Below are positions 37,164-45,622 of a DNA stretch of 64,000 bases, one piece after another; the first letter of the stretch is position 1, and every line of letters starts with the position of its first letter. A program made the position numbers and the translations under genes. The DNA lies in NCBI RefSeq assembly GCF_008386635.1, contig NZ_VUOE01000003.1, positions 124,001 through 188,000 on the forward strand, written 5' to 3'. Under the pieces are notes generated by a model, which saw only the letters and a list, made by a program, of their open reading frames with translations, was not told the origin of the DNA and searched no databases. This DNA comes from Maribacter flavus. Lineage in GTDB: Bacteria > Bacteroidota > Bacteroidia > Flavobacteriales > Flavobacteriaceae.

Positions 37164-39434
37164 TTATCCTACTAATGGCGGTTTGTCCGTTATAAAGGGT
37201 TGATGATAATGTCTTCTGCCCGTAGCCTTATACAATGCATTCGCCAAGGCCCCCATAACGGGAGGAAATGGCGGTTCACCCATGCCTGTTGGGTCTATGT
37301 CATTTTTCACAAAGTGCGTTTCAATGGATTTTGGTGCTTCGCTATGCCGAATCAATCGATACCGGTCAAAGTTGTTCTGTTCTGGAGCACCGTCCTTAAA
37401 GGTAAGGCCACTATACATAGCATGGCCAATTCCGTCAATAGCTCCCCCTTCGGATAGGTTCGATGCCGCATCGGGGTTTACCACAATACCACAATCGATG
37501 GCAGCCGTAACTTTCTGAACGACGGGTTTGTTATTTTCCAGTACCATATCCAATACCTGGGCAACGTAACTGTCGTGGCAGAAATAGGCTGAAACCCCTC
37601 TGTGAACTCCCGCTTCGGATTGGCCCCAATTCGCTTTTTCTTTTACCAATTCCAGCACCCCTGCATATCGGGCCGCGTCATAATCGTTGGATTCCTTTTC
37701 CCCGACCGGGTTCTCTTGGGCTCGTTTTAGTAGTTCCAATCTGAAATCGATGGGATCCTTGCCCATTTCCTCGGCCAGTTCATCCAAAAAGGACTGTTCC
37801 GCCCCGGCGATAAAATTGGAGCGTGGCGCTCTAAATGCACCGGTGGTAATGTTGGAATTAAGGGTAAAGTCTTCAGCTAAATAATTGTCAATGGCTCCGG
37901 CAGGGAATCGATTGGCGAATACTGGGCTTTCCGGAATTCCCCCGCCCTTTACATGAAAGGCTATCAATTTATTATCTGCGTCCAAGGCCGCACGATAGGT
38001 GGCATAATACGCTGGGCGATAAATCCCTTGCGTCATATCATCTTCCCGACTATAGACCAATTTCACGGGAGCTTTCATTTTTTTGGATATCAAGGCGGTC
38101 TCCACCATAAAATGGCCATAAAGCCTCCTACCAAAACCACCTCCTTGTCGCGTCATTTGAATATCAATGCTTTCCAAGGGTAATCCTAAAACTTCGGAAA
38201 CGGCGGGTTCCATCCATTCTGGGGTTTGTGTAGGACCTAATAACTCCGCATGGTCTTCCGTTACATGTGCAAAGAAATTCATGGGTTCCATGGTATTGTG
38301 TGCCAAAAACGGACAACTATAACTCCGCTCAATAATTTTGGCGGCATTTTTAAAGGCGGTTTCAGGATCGCCATCTTTGCGTGTTACCTTTCCTTTGGAA
38401 GTCACCAATTCCTTTAATTTGGTGGTATGGGTCTCCGAATCTTCCATACCGGCGGGAAAGTTAACTTCCATATCATTGCCGAACATGGTTACGGTTTCTG
38501 TAATATCGGAAGCGTTTTCCCATTCGATATTCAAAGCTTTCTTGGCCTGAAATACCTGCCAAGTGCTTTCCCCTACCACAGCGATCAACTCATTGAAGGC
38601 CGTAAAGTGAAAGGTATTTTTTTTGTAATCTTCATCGTATAGTTTGATGGAAAAAATATCATGAATTCCTGGCATCTGCTTGGCAGACTCCGCATCAAAG
38701 GATTTAAGTTTCATGCCAAAGGCAGGCGGATGAACCAATGAGGCGATCAACATACCTTCCCGCTGTACGTCCAATCCAAATAGGGGTTGGCCCGTTACTA
38801 TTTTTTTGCCATCCACATTTTTACGTGATGTTCCGATAATGGAAAAATCTGCAATCTCCTTCAATTCTATTTCTTCGGGCACTTCCAAGCTCGCCGCAGC
38901 TGAAGCCATTTCGCCATATCCGGCGAAATTGCCGCTTGCTTCGTGTGAAAGAACACCTGCAATAGCGGTAATTTCTCCAGCGGGCACCTGCCACGCCTGT
39001 GCCGCTGCATTTTTTAGCATCTGTCTGGCGGTGGCTCCCGCCATACGTAGGTTTTGCCAAGAACTGCTTATCGATCTACTGCCGCCGGCTACCTGCCAAC
39101 TATACAGATTTGTATTTAAGGGTGCTTGCTCAACGACCACATTTTTCCAGTCCACCTCCAGTTCGTCCGCAACGATCATGGGCATCGAGGTCCGAACGTT
39201 TTGTCCAATTTCTGGATTGGGGGACATAATGGTAACGACCCCATTATCCCCAATTTTTAAATATCCATTGATTTCATACCATTCCTTTGGCATTTCCAAT
39301 TCCATCGCCACGGCATCCGCACCCTTAGGTTTACAGGAATTTAGCCAACTAAATCCTAGTACCAGTCCACCTCCCGCAAGACTGGTGTTTTTTATAAATG
39401 CACGTCTTCCTAGTTTTGTTTTGATATGGGTCAT
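37164..39434 (-). CDS. Isoquinoline 1-oxidoreductase beta-like molybdenum enzyme (IorB), paralogue B
   Basis: A 756-residue IorB-type large subunit, close paralogue of its neighbours. It has a Tat signal GRRAFIKNTSLAGGG, a SWLNSC lipobox-like end, HNTMEPMNFFAHV, TRQGGGFGRRLYGH, TGAFRAPRSNFIAGAEQ and GMGEPPFPPVMGALANALY. It begins only 5 bases after the small-subunit gene iorA, so those two form the core pair. With a cytochrome partner (not found here) it should hydroxylate a substrate in the periplasm. Confidence 0.9.
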   Translation of the reverse strand: MTHIKTKLGRRAFIKNTSLAGGGLVLGFSWLNSCKPKGADAVAMELEMPKEWYEINGYLKIGDNGVVTIMSPNPEIGQNVRTSMPMIVADELEVDWKNVVVEQAPLNTNLYSWQVAGGSRSISSSWQNLRMAGATARQMLKNAAAQAWQVPAGEITAIAGVLSHEASGNFAGYGEMASAAASLEVPEEIELKEIADFSIIGTSRKNVDGKKIVTGQPLFGLDVQREGMLIASLVHPPAFGMKLKSFDAESAKQMPGIHDIFSIKLYDEDYKKNTFHFTAFNELIAVVGESTWQVFQAKKALNIEWENASDITETVTMFGNDMEVNFPAGMEDSETHTTKLKELVTSKGKVTRKDGDPETAFKNAAKIIERSYSCPFLAHNTMEPMNFFAHVTEDHAELLGPTQTPEWMEPAVSEVLGLPLESIDIQMTRQGGGFGRRLYGHFMVETALISKKMKAPVKLVYSREDDMTQGIYRPAYYATYRAALDADNKLIAFHVKGGGIPESPVFANRFPAGAIDNYLAEDFTLNSNITTGAFRAPRSNFIAGAEQSFLDELAEEMGKDPIDFRLELLKRAQENPVGEKESNDYDAARYAGVLELVKEKANWGQSEAGVHRGVSAYFCHDSYVAQVLDMVLENNKPVVQKVTAAIDCGIVVNPDAASNLSEGGAIDGIGHAMYSGLTFKDGAPEQNNFDRYRLIRHSEAPKSIETHFVKNDIDPTGMGEPPFPPVMGALANALYKATGRRHYHQPFITDKPPLVG

Positions 39435-39439
39435 CTGTT

Positions 39440-39907
39440 TTATGAATTTTGGTTAGTGTTGGCAGCCATTTTTATGGCTTTTCTAATTCTGGTATATGTT
39501 CCACATCGGCATATATTTCCATTCATGGCATTTTCAATTTCGGTGTCCGATGGATTTGGGTTTTTCTTCAGTAGGGCGGAAGCCGTCATAATCTGACCTG
39601 CCTGGCAATAACCGCACTGAGGAACGTCCACTTCTAGCCAAGCTTTCTGAACCGGATGGTCCCCATTTTCTGAAAGCCCTTCTATCGTGGTAATTTCCTG
39701 GTCGCCCACGGATGATACAGGAAGCTGACAAGATCTAACGGCATTGTCGCCCAGATGTATCGTACAGGCACCGCATTGGGCAATTCCGCAACCGTATTTG
39801 GTTCCTACCATATGTAAATGATCTCTAAGTACCCAAAGCATGGGAGTTGTTGGGTCAACATTGATTTCATGTTGTGTTCCGTTGATTTTTAATGAGAATG
39901 CTGCCAT
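39440..39907 (-). CDS. IorA-like (2Fe-2S) small subunit, cluster 1
   Basis: A 155-residue small subunit carrying two [2Fe-2S] clusters. The plant-type cluster ligands are in [17 protein letters not shown] plus a later Cys in VRSCQLP. The second cluster lies in CGYCQAG and GNICRCGTY. It passes electrons from the molybdenum site to an external acceptor. No Tat signal is present on this subunit, as expected if it is carried out with IorB. It leads the three-gene cluster. Confidence 0.93.
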   Translation of the reverse strand: MAAFSLKINGTQHEINVDPTTPMLWVLRDHLHMVGTKYGCGIAQCGACTIHLGDNAVRSCQLPVSSVGDQEITTIEGLSENGDHPVQKAWLEVDVPQCGYCQAGQIMTASALLKKNPNPSDTEIENAMNGNICRCGTYTRIRKAIKMAANTNQNS

Positions 39908-40032
39908 AATTTTTGATAAGTTGTTGTCCTTGTTGAAATTACAAAATATTGATATACAAAAGGAAAACTAAGGTAGGGAAGTTCAAAATAAAGTAGGTTA
40001 TATGACTTTTAGCTTTGGTTGGCGTGGAATTA

Positions 40033-40069
40033 AAAAAGTGTTACCGAAAAAAACTTCGATAACACTTTT
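40033..40069 (-). terminator. Terminator of the second IorAB pair
   Basis: AAAAGTGTTA / TAACACTTTT stem with an inner CGAA/TTCG pair. In the minus direction it ends in TTTTTT and lies about 60 bases after the iorB (40130) stop. Confidence 0.75.
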
Positions 40070-40129
40070 CAAATTTACGGCCGTGGGGTCGTAACGGTAA
40101 TACCTAGCAATTATAGGCTAAGCAATATA

Positions 40130-42361
40130 CTATCCCACTATTTCCTTTTCAAGAATAAAGGGTTGATTGTAGACGCGTTTTCCGGTAGCCTTATACATGG
40201 CATTCGCCAATGCCCCGATAACAGGTGGCAACGAAGGTTCTCCAAGTCCGGTAGGGTCTATACCGTTATCCACAAAATAGGACTCTATCTGTTTGGGCGC
40301 CTCGCTATTTCTAATTAAATGATAGGAGTCGAAGTTCTGCTGCTGCGGAACCCCGTTCTCAAAGGTCATTTGAGAATAAGTAGCATGTCCAATACCGTCT
40401 ATAATACCCCCTTCAATCTGGTTTTTGGCACTGATTGGATTGATTACGATTCCACAATCCACGGCACAAACAACCTTTTCTACCATAGGTTTGTTACCGT
40501 CCATGGTAAGATCCAATACTTGGGCTACATAGGAATTGTGGCAGTAATAGGCGGATACTCCCCTGGCTTTACCATTATCCAAACCGTCCCAATTGGCTTT
40601 TTCCTTAACTAATTTTAAAACACCGGCATAGCGTTCGGGATCGTAATCATTTTTCTCAGGTGGTCCAACGGGGTCTTTTATCGCCCTGTCGAACAATTCC
40701 AAACGGAATTCGATAGGGTCTTTACCGGCCAATTCGGCTACCTCGTCCATAAAGGACTGCTCTGCACCGGCCATAAAGTTAGACCTAGGTGCTCTCCATG
40801 CCCCTGTCGTAATTTTGGTCTGTAGGCTTGTCTTTTCAGCTAAATAATTATCTACCGCTCCCGCAGGGAATCTATTTTCAAAAACTAAATCATCATTAGT
40901 TCCAACTCCCTTCACGGACCAAGCTATTAGATTGTTATCCTTGTCCAATCCTGCCTTGAACCTCACTTTGTAGGCAGGGCGGTAGGTTCCTTGGGTCATG
41001 TCGTCCTCTCGGGTATACACCAATTTGATCGGAGCCTGTACTTTTTTGGAAATAACGGCTGCCTCTACACCAAAGTGTCCGTAGAGCCTACGTCCAAATC
41101 CACCACCCATACGAGTCATGCCAACATCTATTTTATCAATGGGCAATCCTAACACAGAGGATAAGGTCTTTTCCAAAAACTCAGGAGTCTGTATAGGACC
41201 TTTCACTTCGGCCTTGTCCGCAGTTACGTTGGCAAAAAAGTTCATGGGCTCCATTGTATTGTGGGCCAAAAATGGAGCACTATAGGTTCGCTCGATGACT
41301 TTGGCCGCACCTTTAATGGCCTTGTTAAAATCCCCATCGCTACGAGCAGGTTCTTTTGCGGGAGCATCCAACAATTTTGCTAAATCGTCCTCATAGCTTT
41401 CGGTACTTTCCAAGTTAGATGGGCTTTCCCATTCCACTTTTAAAGCTTTTTTGGCCTGCATGCACTGCCACGTACTTTCACCCACAATTGCAACTAGTTG
41501 TGGTATTCCACCTCCATCGGACCACTGTTTTTCAACCCCTTCTGGATATACATCAACAGGGAAAACATCTATGATTCCCGGCATGGATTTGATTGATTCG
41601 GCATCCATTGATTTAAAGGTTTGCCCAAAAGCCTCAGGATGCACTATCATGGCTGTAAGCATACCTTCCTCTTGGACATCGATTCCGAACAATGGTTTTC
41701 CTGTAACTATTTTTGGTCCGTCAACATTTAATCTGTCCGTACCTATTATCGTAAAATCATTTATGTCCTTTAACTCAACTTCTTCCGGAACTTCAATATT
41801 TTCTGGTGGGTCATTGGGAGAAGCTACACCCACCGCTGCAGATGCCATTTCACCATAACCGGCCGATTTGTTGCTTGCTTTGTGGTAGAGCGTTCCGTTG
41901 GATGTGGTCACCTCTTCCAAGGGGACCTCCCAAGCTTTGGCAGCGGCCTGTCTCAACATTTTTCTCGCTGTAGCACCAGCCATACGCAACCCTTCCCATC
42001 CTGCTCGGATGGATTGGCTTCCGCCGGCCAACTGTCTCTGGAAAACATCCAAATTTAGCGGCGCCTGTTCCACAATGACGTTTTTCCAATCTACGTCCAA
42101 TTCATCGGCCACAATCATAGGCATGGCCGTTTTTACGTTCTGTCCGATTTCTGGATTGGGAGACATGATTGTTACCAATCCATTATCACCAATTTTTAGA
42201 AAACCATTGATGTCAAACCATTCTTTTGGAAGGCTGTTCACTTCTTCAGGGGTCATTTTACAAGAGGCGAGCCAACTAAAACCCACCATCATACCACCAC
42301 CGGCAAGTGCCGAAGTTCTTATAAAAGATCGTCTTCCTATTTTTGTTTTTACGAGTGTCAT
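40130..42361 (-). CDS. Isoquinoline 1-oxidoreductase beta-like molybdenum enzyme (IorB), paralogue C
   Basis: A 743-residue IorB large subunit with Tat signal GRRSFIRTSALAGGG and SWLASC. It keeps HNTMEPMNFFANV, TRMGGGFGRRLYGH, TGAWRAPRSNFMAGAEQSFMDE and GLGEPSLPPVIGALANAMY. I start it at 42361 (MTLVKTKIGRR). An upstream ATG at 42400 would overlap the iorA gene and adds a Lys-rich stretch before the Tat motif. It pairs with iorA2 (42393-42860), a second complete enzyme alongside cluster 1. Confidence 0.9.
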   Translation of the reverse strand: MTLVKTKIGRRSFIRTSALAGGGMMVGFSWLASCKMTPEEVNSLPKEWFDINGFLKIGDNGLVTIMSPNPEIGQNVKTAMPMIVADELDVDWKNVIVEQAPLNLDVFQRQLAGGSQSIRAGWEGLRMAGATARKMLRQAAAKAWEVPLEEVTTSNGTLYHKASNKSAGYGEMASAAVGVASPNDPPENIEVPEEVELKDINDFTIIGTDRLNVDGPKIVTGKPLFGIDVQEEGMLTAMIVHPEAFGQTFKSMDAESIKSMPGIIDVFPVDVYPEGVEKQWSDGGGIPQLVAIVGESTWQCMQAKKALKVEWESPSNLESTESYEDDLAKLLDAPAKEPARSDGDFNKAIKGAAKVIERTYSAPFLAHNTMEPMNFFANVTADKAEVKGPIQTPEFLEKTLSSVLGLPIDKIDVGMTRMGGGFGRRLYGHFGVEAAVISKKVQAPIKLVYTREDDMTQGTYRPAYKVRFKAGLDKDNNLIAWSVKGVGTNDDLVFENRFPAGAVDNYLAEKTSLQTKITTGAWRAPRSNFMAGAEQSFMDEVAELAGKDPIEFRLELFDRAIKDPVGPPEKNDYDPERYAGVLKLVKEKANWDGLDNGKARGVSAYYCHNSYVAQVLDLTMDGNKPMVEKVVCAVDCGIVINPISAKNQIEGGIIDGIGHATYSQMTFENGVPQQQNFDSYHLIRNSEAPKQIESYFVDNGIDPTGLGEPSLPPVIGALANAMYKATGKRVYNQPFILEKEIVG

Positions 42362-42392
42362 TTTTTTTGATTTTTTTGGTGCTTTGTACGAG

Positions 42393-42860
42393 TCATGCAT
42401 TCTGAGTCTCTGAGACTGCCATTTTTATGGCTTTCTTGATGCGTACATAAGTTCCACATCTACAAATGTTTCCGTTCATAGCCGTTTCTATTTCTTCATC
42501 GCTGGGGGAAGGATTTCGCTTTAGTAGGGCCGTTGCACTCATGATTTGACCGGCTTGACAGTAGCCACATTGTGGAACATCTATCTCTAGCCATGCTTTT
42601 TGTACTGGATGATCGCCGTTTTCAGAAAGTCCTTCTATGGTTGTAATTTCTTGGTCGCCAACAGAGGAAACAGGTAATTGGCACGAACGAATCGCGTTAT
42701 CTCCCAAGTGAACGGTGCAGGCACCACACTGGGCAATGCCGCAACCATATTTTGTTCCCACCAAATTAAGATGGTCCCTGAGCACCCATAACATGGGTGT
42801 GCTATCGTCTACATCGACCTCTAGGGTCTTTCCATTTATCTTTAAGCTGAATTTTGACAT
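42393..42860 (-). CDS. IorA-like (2Fe-2S) small subunit, cluster 2
   Basis: A 155-residue paralogue of the small subunit at 39440-39907 with the same cluster ligands ([33 protein letters not shown]). The stretch from [13 protein letters not shown] to [11 protein letters not shown] is identical apart from one or two residues, so duplication is recent or purified. Start at 42860 ([16 protein letters not shown]) fits the paralogue. An upstream ATG at 42887 is possible. It is divergent from the Rrf2 gene. Confidence 0.93.
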   Translation of the reverse strand: MSKFSLKINGKTLEVDVDDSTPMLWVLRDHLNLVGTKYGCGIAQCGACTVHLGDNAIRSCQLPVSSVGDQEITTIEGLSENGDHPVQKAWLEIDVPQCGYCQAGQIMSATALLKRNPSPSDEEIETAMNGNICRCGTYVRIKKAIKMAVSETQNA

Positions 42861-43072
42861 AGTGAGTTTGTTTTGAATCGGATGCATTAAGTTACTAAAT
42901 ATTTATAAGTAATGGAGCAAGTATTGTCTTAGATTAACATTTTTTTATTTTGATACTGGCCATAGAAAGAGTCTGCTAACTGAACTCACACGTAACTGGC
43001 AATCAGTGTTATTTCAGTTTACGTTTATATCGACTAAATCGCTACACCAAATTTCTCAACCTTAATTTTAAT

Positions 43073-43080
43073 TATCTTTG
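43073..43080 (+). promoter_or_regulatory. Putative -7 box directly before the Rrf2 gene
   Basis: TATCTTTG matches TAnnTTTG and ends only 4 bases before the ATG at 43085, so the mRNA would be nearly leaderless. No clear TTG box upstream. Confidence 0.45.
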
Positions 43081-43084
43081 AAAT

Positions 43085-43516
43085 ATGCTTTCCAAGAAGA
43101 CAAAATACGGATTAAAGGCCCTTGCGTATTTGGGAAACCAAAAAAATCGAAAACCCGTCCAGATTTCCGAAATAGCGGAGCATGAGAATATATCCCAAAA
43201 GTTTTTGGAAAGTATTCTCCTAAGCCTACGTAAATCTGGATTTTTGAGTTCCAAAAAAGGTAAGGGTGGTGGATATTACCTCTTGAAGGACCCAGACCAA
43301 ATATATATGACCGATGTTATGCGGGTACTGGAAGGGCCTATTGCCATGGTACCTTGTGTAAGCCTTAATTTTTACGAAAGCTGTGACGATTGCCCGGACG
43401 AAAGGACATGCTCCGTCCACAAATTGATGCTCCAAGTTAGGGACAGTGCCTTGGCGGTATACCGAAACAATACCTTACAGGATATTCTTTGCAATCAACC
43501 CAAAGACGAGAAATAA
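43085..43516 (+). CDS. Rrf2-family transcriptional regulator
   Basis: A 143-residue winged-helix Rrf2 regulator. Residues 1-85 form the DNA-binding domain (KKTKYGLKALAYLG, QISEIAEHENISQKFLESILLSL, the GKGGGYYL wing). Cysteines at 91, 100, 103 and 109 (spacing C-x8-C-x2-C-x5-C) resemble a metal or Fe-S site, as in IscR/NsrR relatives, though the spacing differs. Its position just upstream of the sulfate assimilation operon, and the paired operator-like sites at 43577 and 43657, suggest it controls that operon, like CymR in Firmicutes. That role is inference. Confidence 0.9.
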   Translation: MLSKKTKYGLKALAYLGNQKNRKPVQISEIAEHENISQKFLESILLSLRKSGFLSSKKGKGGGYYLLKDPDQIYMTDVMRVLEGPIAMVPCVSLNFYESCDDCPDERTCSVHKLMLQVRDSALAVYRNNTLQDILCNQPKDEK

Positions 43517-43576
43517 GTTTGCCCATCTAAACCTCTTGTTGGAAATATCTCAATTTCACCCCTGTTTTGTTAATAA

Positions 43577-43598
43577 TCTACTAATTCTATAGGGTAAT
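43577..43598. promoter_or_regulatory. Operator-like site 1 of the cys operon
   Basis: TCTACTA, seven variable bases, AGGGTAAT. The same design recurs exactly 80 bases downstream (site 2), with 17 of 22 positions identical. It lies upstream of the promoter boxes. Confidence 0.55.
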
Positions 43599-43618
43599 TA
43601 TAAATTTTAAGGATTTCA

Positions 43619-43651
43619 TTGGTGATAGGTAAAAATTAAATTCTATTTTTG
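43619..43651 (+). promoter_or_regulatory. Putative promoter of the sulfate assimilation operon
   Basis: TTG at 43619-43621 and TATTTTTG at 43644-43651 (22-base spacer) match the Bacteroidota consensus. Operator-like site 2 follows within 6 bases, over the expected transcription start. Confidence 0.5.
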
Positions 43652-43656
43652 AAAAC

Positions 43657-43678
43657 TCTACTAGATAAGTAGGGTAAT
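43657..43678. promoter_or_regulatory. Operator-like site 2 of the cys operon
   Basis: TCTACTA, GATAAGT, AGGGTAAT. It holds the inverted repeat CTACT / AGTAG (5-base spacer). Sitting over the transcription start, a bound dimer would repress. The Rrf2 protein encoded next door is the natural candidate. Confidence 0.6.
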
Positions 43679-43695
43679 AAAATTTACAATTTAAG

Positions 43696-43959
43696 ATGAT
43701 TGCAGATCAACTTGTTTTAGATAAGAAAACCACAAAAACGACCTACGCGGAGGATAAAAAATCCGAAAAGCCTATACGAAGTATTGCCAAGGCATTTAGC
43801 TGGCGTATCATAGGAACTCTGGACACACTTGTTATTTCATACATCCTTACAGGTAAGATTTCAATTGCGGCATCCATAGCGTCAATAGATTTTGTCACGA
43901 AAATGATTCTCTATTTTTTTCATGAAAGGTTGTGGAACTTAATAAAATGGGGCAAATAA
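43696..43959 (+). CDS. DUF2061 small membrane protein
   Basis: An 87-residue protein: a polar N-terminus of about 27 residues and then the DUF2061 domain (KAFSWRIIGTLDTLVISYILTG, then IDFVTKMILYFFHERLWNLIKWG) with one or two membrane helices. The family is short and conserved but has no known role. It is the first gene of the sulfate assimilation operon, 7 bases before cysH, so a part in sulfate or sulfite handling is plausible. Confidence 0.88.
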   Translation: MIADQLVLDKKTTKTTYAEDKKSEKPIRSIAKAFSWRIIGTLDTLVISYILTGKISIAASIASIDFVTKMILYFFHERLWNLIKWGK

Positions 43960-43966
43960 AAAAGGT

Positions 43967-44590
43967 ATGGCATTTTCAACATCTCAAATTCAACAATTGA
44001 ACGCCCAATTCAAGGGTATACCACCAGAGGAAATAATCTCTTGGGCCGTGAAACACGGTAATACCCCAGTGGTTACTACCAATTTTCGGCCTTATGAAGT
44101 CGCTATTTTACATGCGGTATCGCAAGTAAGTCAGGACATTCCTGTGATTTGGTGCGATACGGGATACAATACCCCAAAGACTTATAAACACGCGGAGGAG
44201 CTAATTGAAAGGTTACAATTGAACATCAAATTATATGTTCCGAGACAGACCTCTGCCCATAGGGATGCCATAATGGGAATTCCACAAATAGATGATCCAC
44301 GACATGAGGAATTTACCAAGCAAGTGAAATTGGAACCTTTCGCCAGGGCCATGGCCGACTTTAAACCAGATGTTTGGTTTACGAACTTGCGCAAAGGTCA
44401 GACAGCTTTGCGTGATAGTTTGGATATATTAAGTTTGAGCAAGGACGGGGTGCTAAAAGTGAGTCCTTTCTATCATTACAATGATACCCAATTAGACACC
44501 TATTTAAGGAAGTTCGATCTTCCCAATGAACATAACTATTTTGATCCCACCAAGGTTTTGGCCAATAGGGAGTGCGGATTACATACATAA
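43967..44590 (+). CDS. cysH: Phosphoadenosine phosphosulfate reductase
   Basis: A 207-residue PAPS/APS reductase that makes sulfite from activated sulfate with thioredoxin. The C-terminal active-site motif ECGLH is present. It lacks the CC and CxxC cysteine pairs that bind an Fe-S cluster in APS reductases, which by family rule favours PAPS as substrate. No APS kinase (cysC) is in the operon, and CysN here has no fused kinase. So either an APS kinase lies elsewhere or the substrate assumption is wrong. Confidence 0.88.
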   Translation: MAFSTSQIQQLNAQFKGIPPEEIISWAVKHGNTPVVTTNFRPYEVAILHAVSQVSQDIPVIWCDTGYNTPKTYKHAEELIERLQLNIKLYVPRQTSAHRDAIMGIPQIDDPRHEEFTKQVKLEPFARAMADFKPDVWFTNLRKGQTALRDSLDILSLSKDGVLKVSPFYHYNDTQLDTYLRKFDLPNEHNYFDPTKVLANRECGLHT

Positions 44591-44599
44591 AGAATACCT

Positions 44600-45538
44600 A
44601 TGGAAGTAAAAGAATTGGAAGTACCAGTTGAAATCGGTGAGAATACCGCCCATATCAATGCCCTAGAAAATGAGGCCATTTATATTTTGAGGGAGGTAGC
44701 GGCACAATTTGAAAAACCGGTTTTATTGTTTTCGGGAGGAAAGGACTCGATTACTTTGGTAAGGTTGGCCCAAAAGGCCTTCTGGCCCGCTAAAATTCCT
44801 TTTCCCTTGATGCATATTGATACCGGACATAATTTTCCCGAGACCATAGAATTTAGAGATCGTTTGGTTAAGGAACTGGGATTGGAACTTATTGTTAGAA
44901 ATGTCCAGGACTCCATTGACCAAGGAAAGGTCAAGGAAGAGTCTGGAAGATATTCCAGTAGAAACAGTTTGCAGACAACGACGCTGTTGGATGCTATTGA
45001 AGAGTTTAAGTTCGATGCTTGTATTGGAGGTGCCCGTAGGGATGAGGAAAAAGCAAGGGCCAAGGAAAGGATATTTTCTGTTCGTGACGATTTTGGACAA
45101 TGGGACGAAAGAAACCAAAGACCGGAATTGTTCGATATGTTGAACGGTCAGATCGAGTTGGGTCAGAACGTACGCGTGTTCCCTATTTCCAACTGGACGG
45201 AGCTGGATGTTTGGTCCTATATAAAGGATGAAGGAATAGAGATTCCTTCCATCTATTTTGCACATAAGCGCAAGACCTTTCTTAGGGACGGTATGATATG
45301 GTCGGCCGAAGATGGAATTGTATTCAGGGATGAGGATGAGGTTGTGGAAGAACGGATGGTCCGTTTTAGAACGGTAGGTGATATGTCCTGTACGGCGGCC
45401 GTTCTTTCGGATGCCATTAGTATAGATAAGGTGGTAGCCGAAATTAGGGATTCTTCCATTTCAGAACGAGGTGCCCGTATAGACGACAAACGTTCCGAAG
45501 CGGCCATGGAAAAAAGAAAACAACAAGGATATTTTTAG
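44600..45538 (+). CDS. cysD: Sulfate adenylyltransferase subunit 2
   Basis: A 312-residue ATP-sulfurylase small subunit, with PP-loop SGGKDSITLVRLA, DTGHNFPETIEFRD, GGARRDEEKARAKERIFS and the family C-terminus GARIDDKRSEAAMEKRKQQGYF. With CysN it makes adenylyl sulfate from sulfate and ATP. It follows cysH by 9 bases. Confidence 0.97.
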   Translation: MEVKELEVPVEIGENTAHINALENEAIYILREVAAQFEKPVLLFSGGKDSITLVRLAQKAFWPAKIPFPLMHIDTGHNFPETIEFRDRLVKELGLELIVRNVQDSIDQGKVKEESGRYSSRNSLQTTTLLDAIEEFKFDACIGGARRDEEKARAKERIFSVRDDFGQWDERNQRPELFDMLNGQIELGQNVRVFPISNWTELDVWSYIKDEGIEIPSIYFAHKRKTFLRDGMIWSAEDGIVFRDEDEVVEERMVRFRTVGDMSCTAAVLSDAISIDKVVAEIRDSSISERGARIDDKRSEAAMEKRKQQGYF

Positions 45539-45622
45539 AATTTTCTTTTGAAAATTCTGCCGTTGGCTATTAGCTATCGGATATAAATCAAATAATAATT
45601 AATGGCCAGCAGCTAAAACCTA

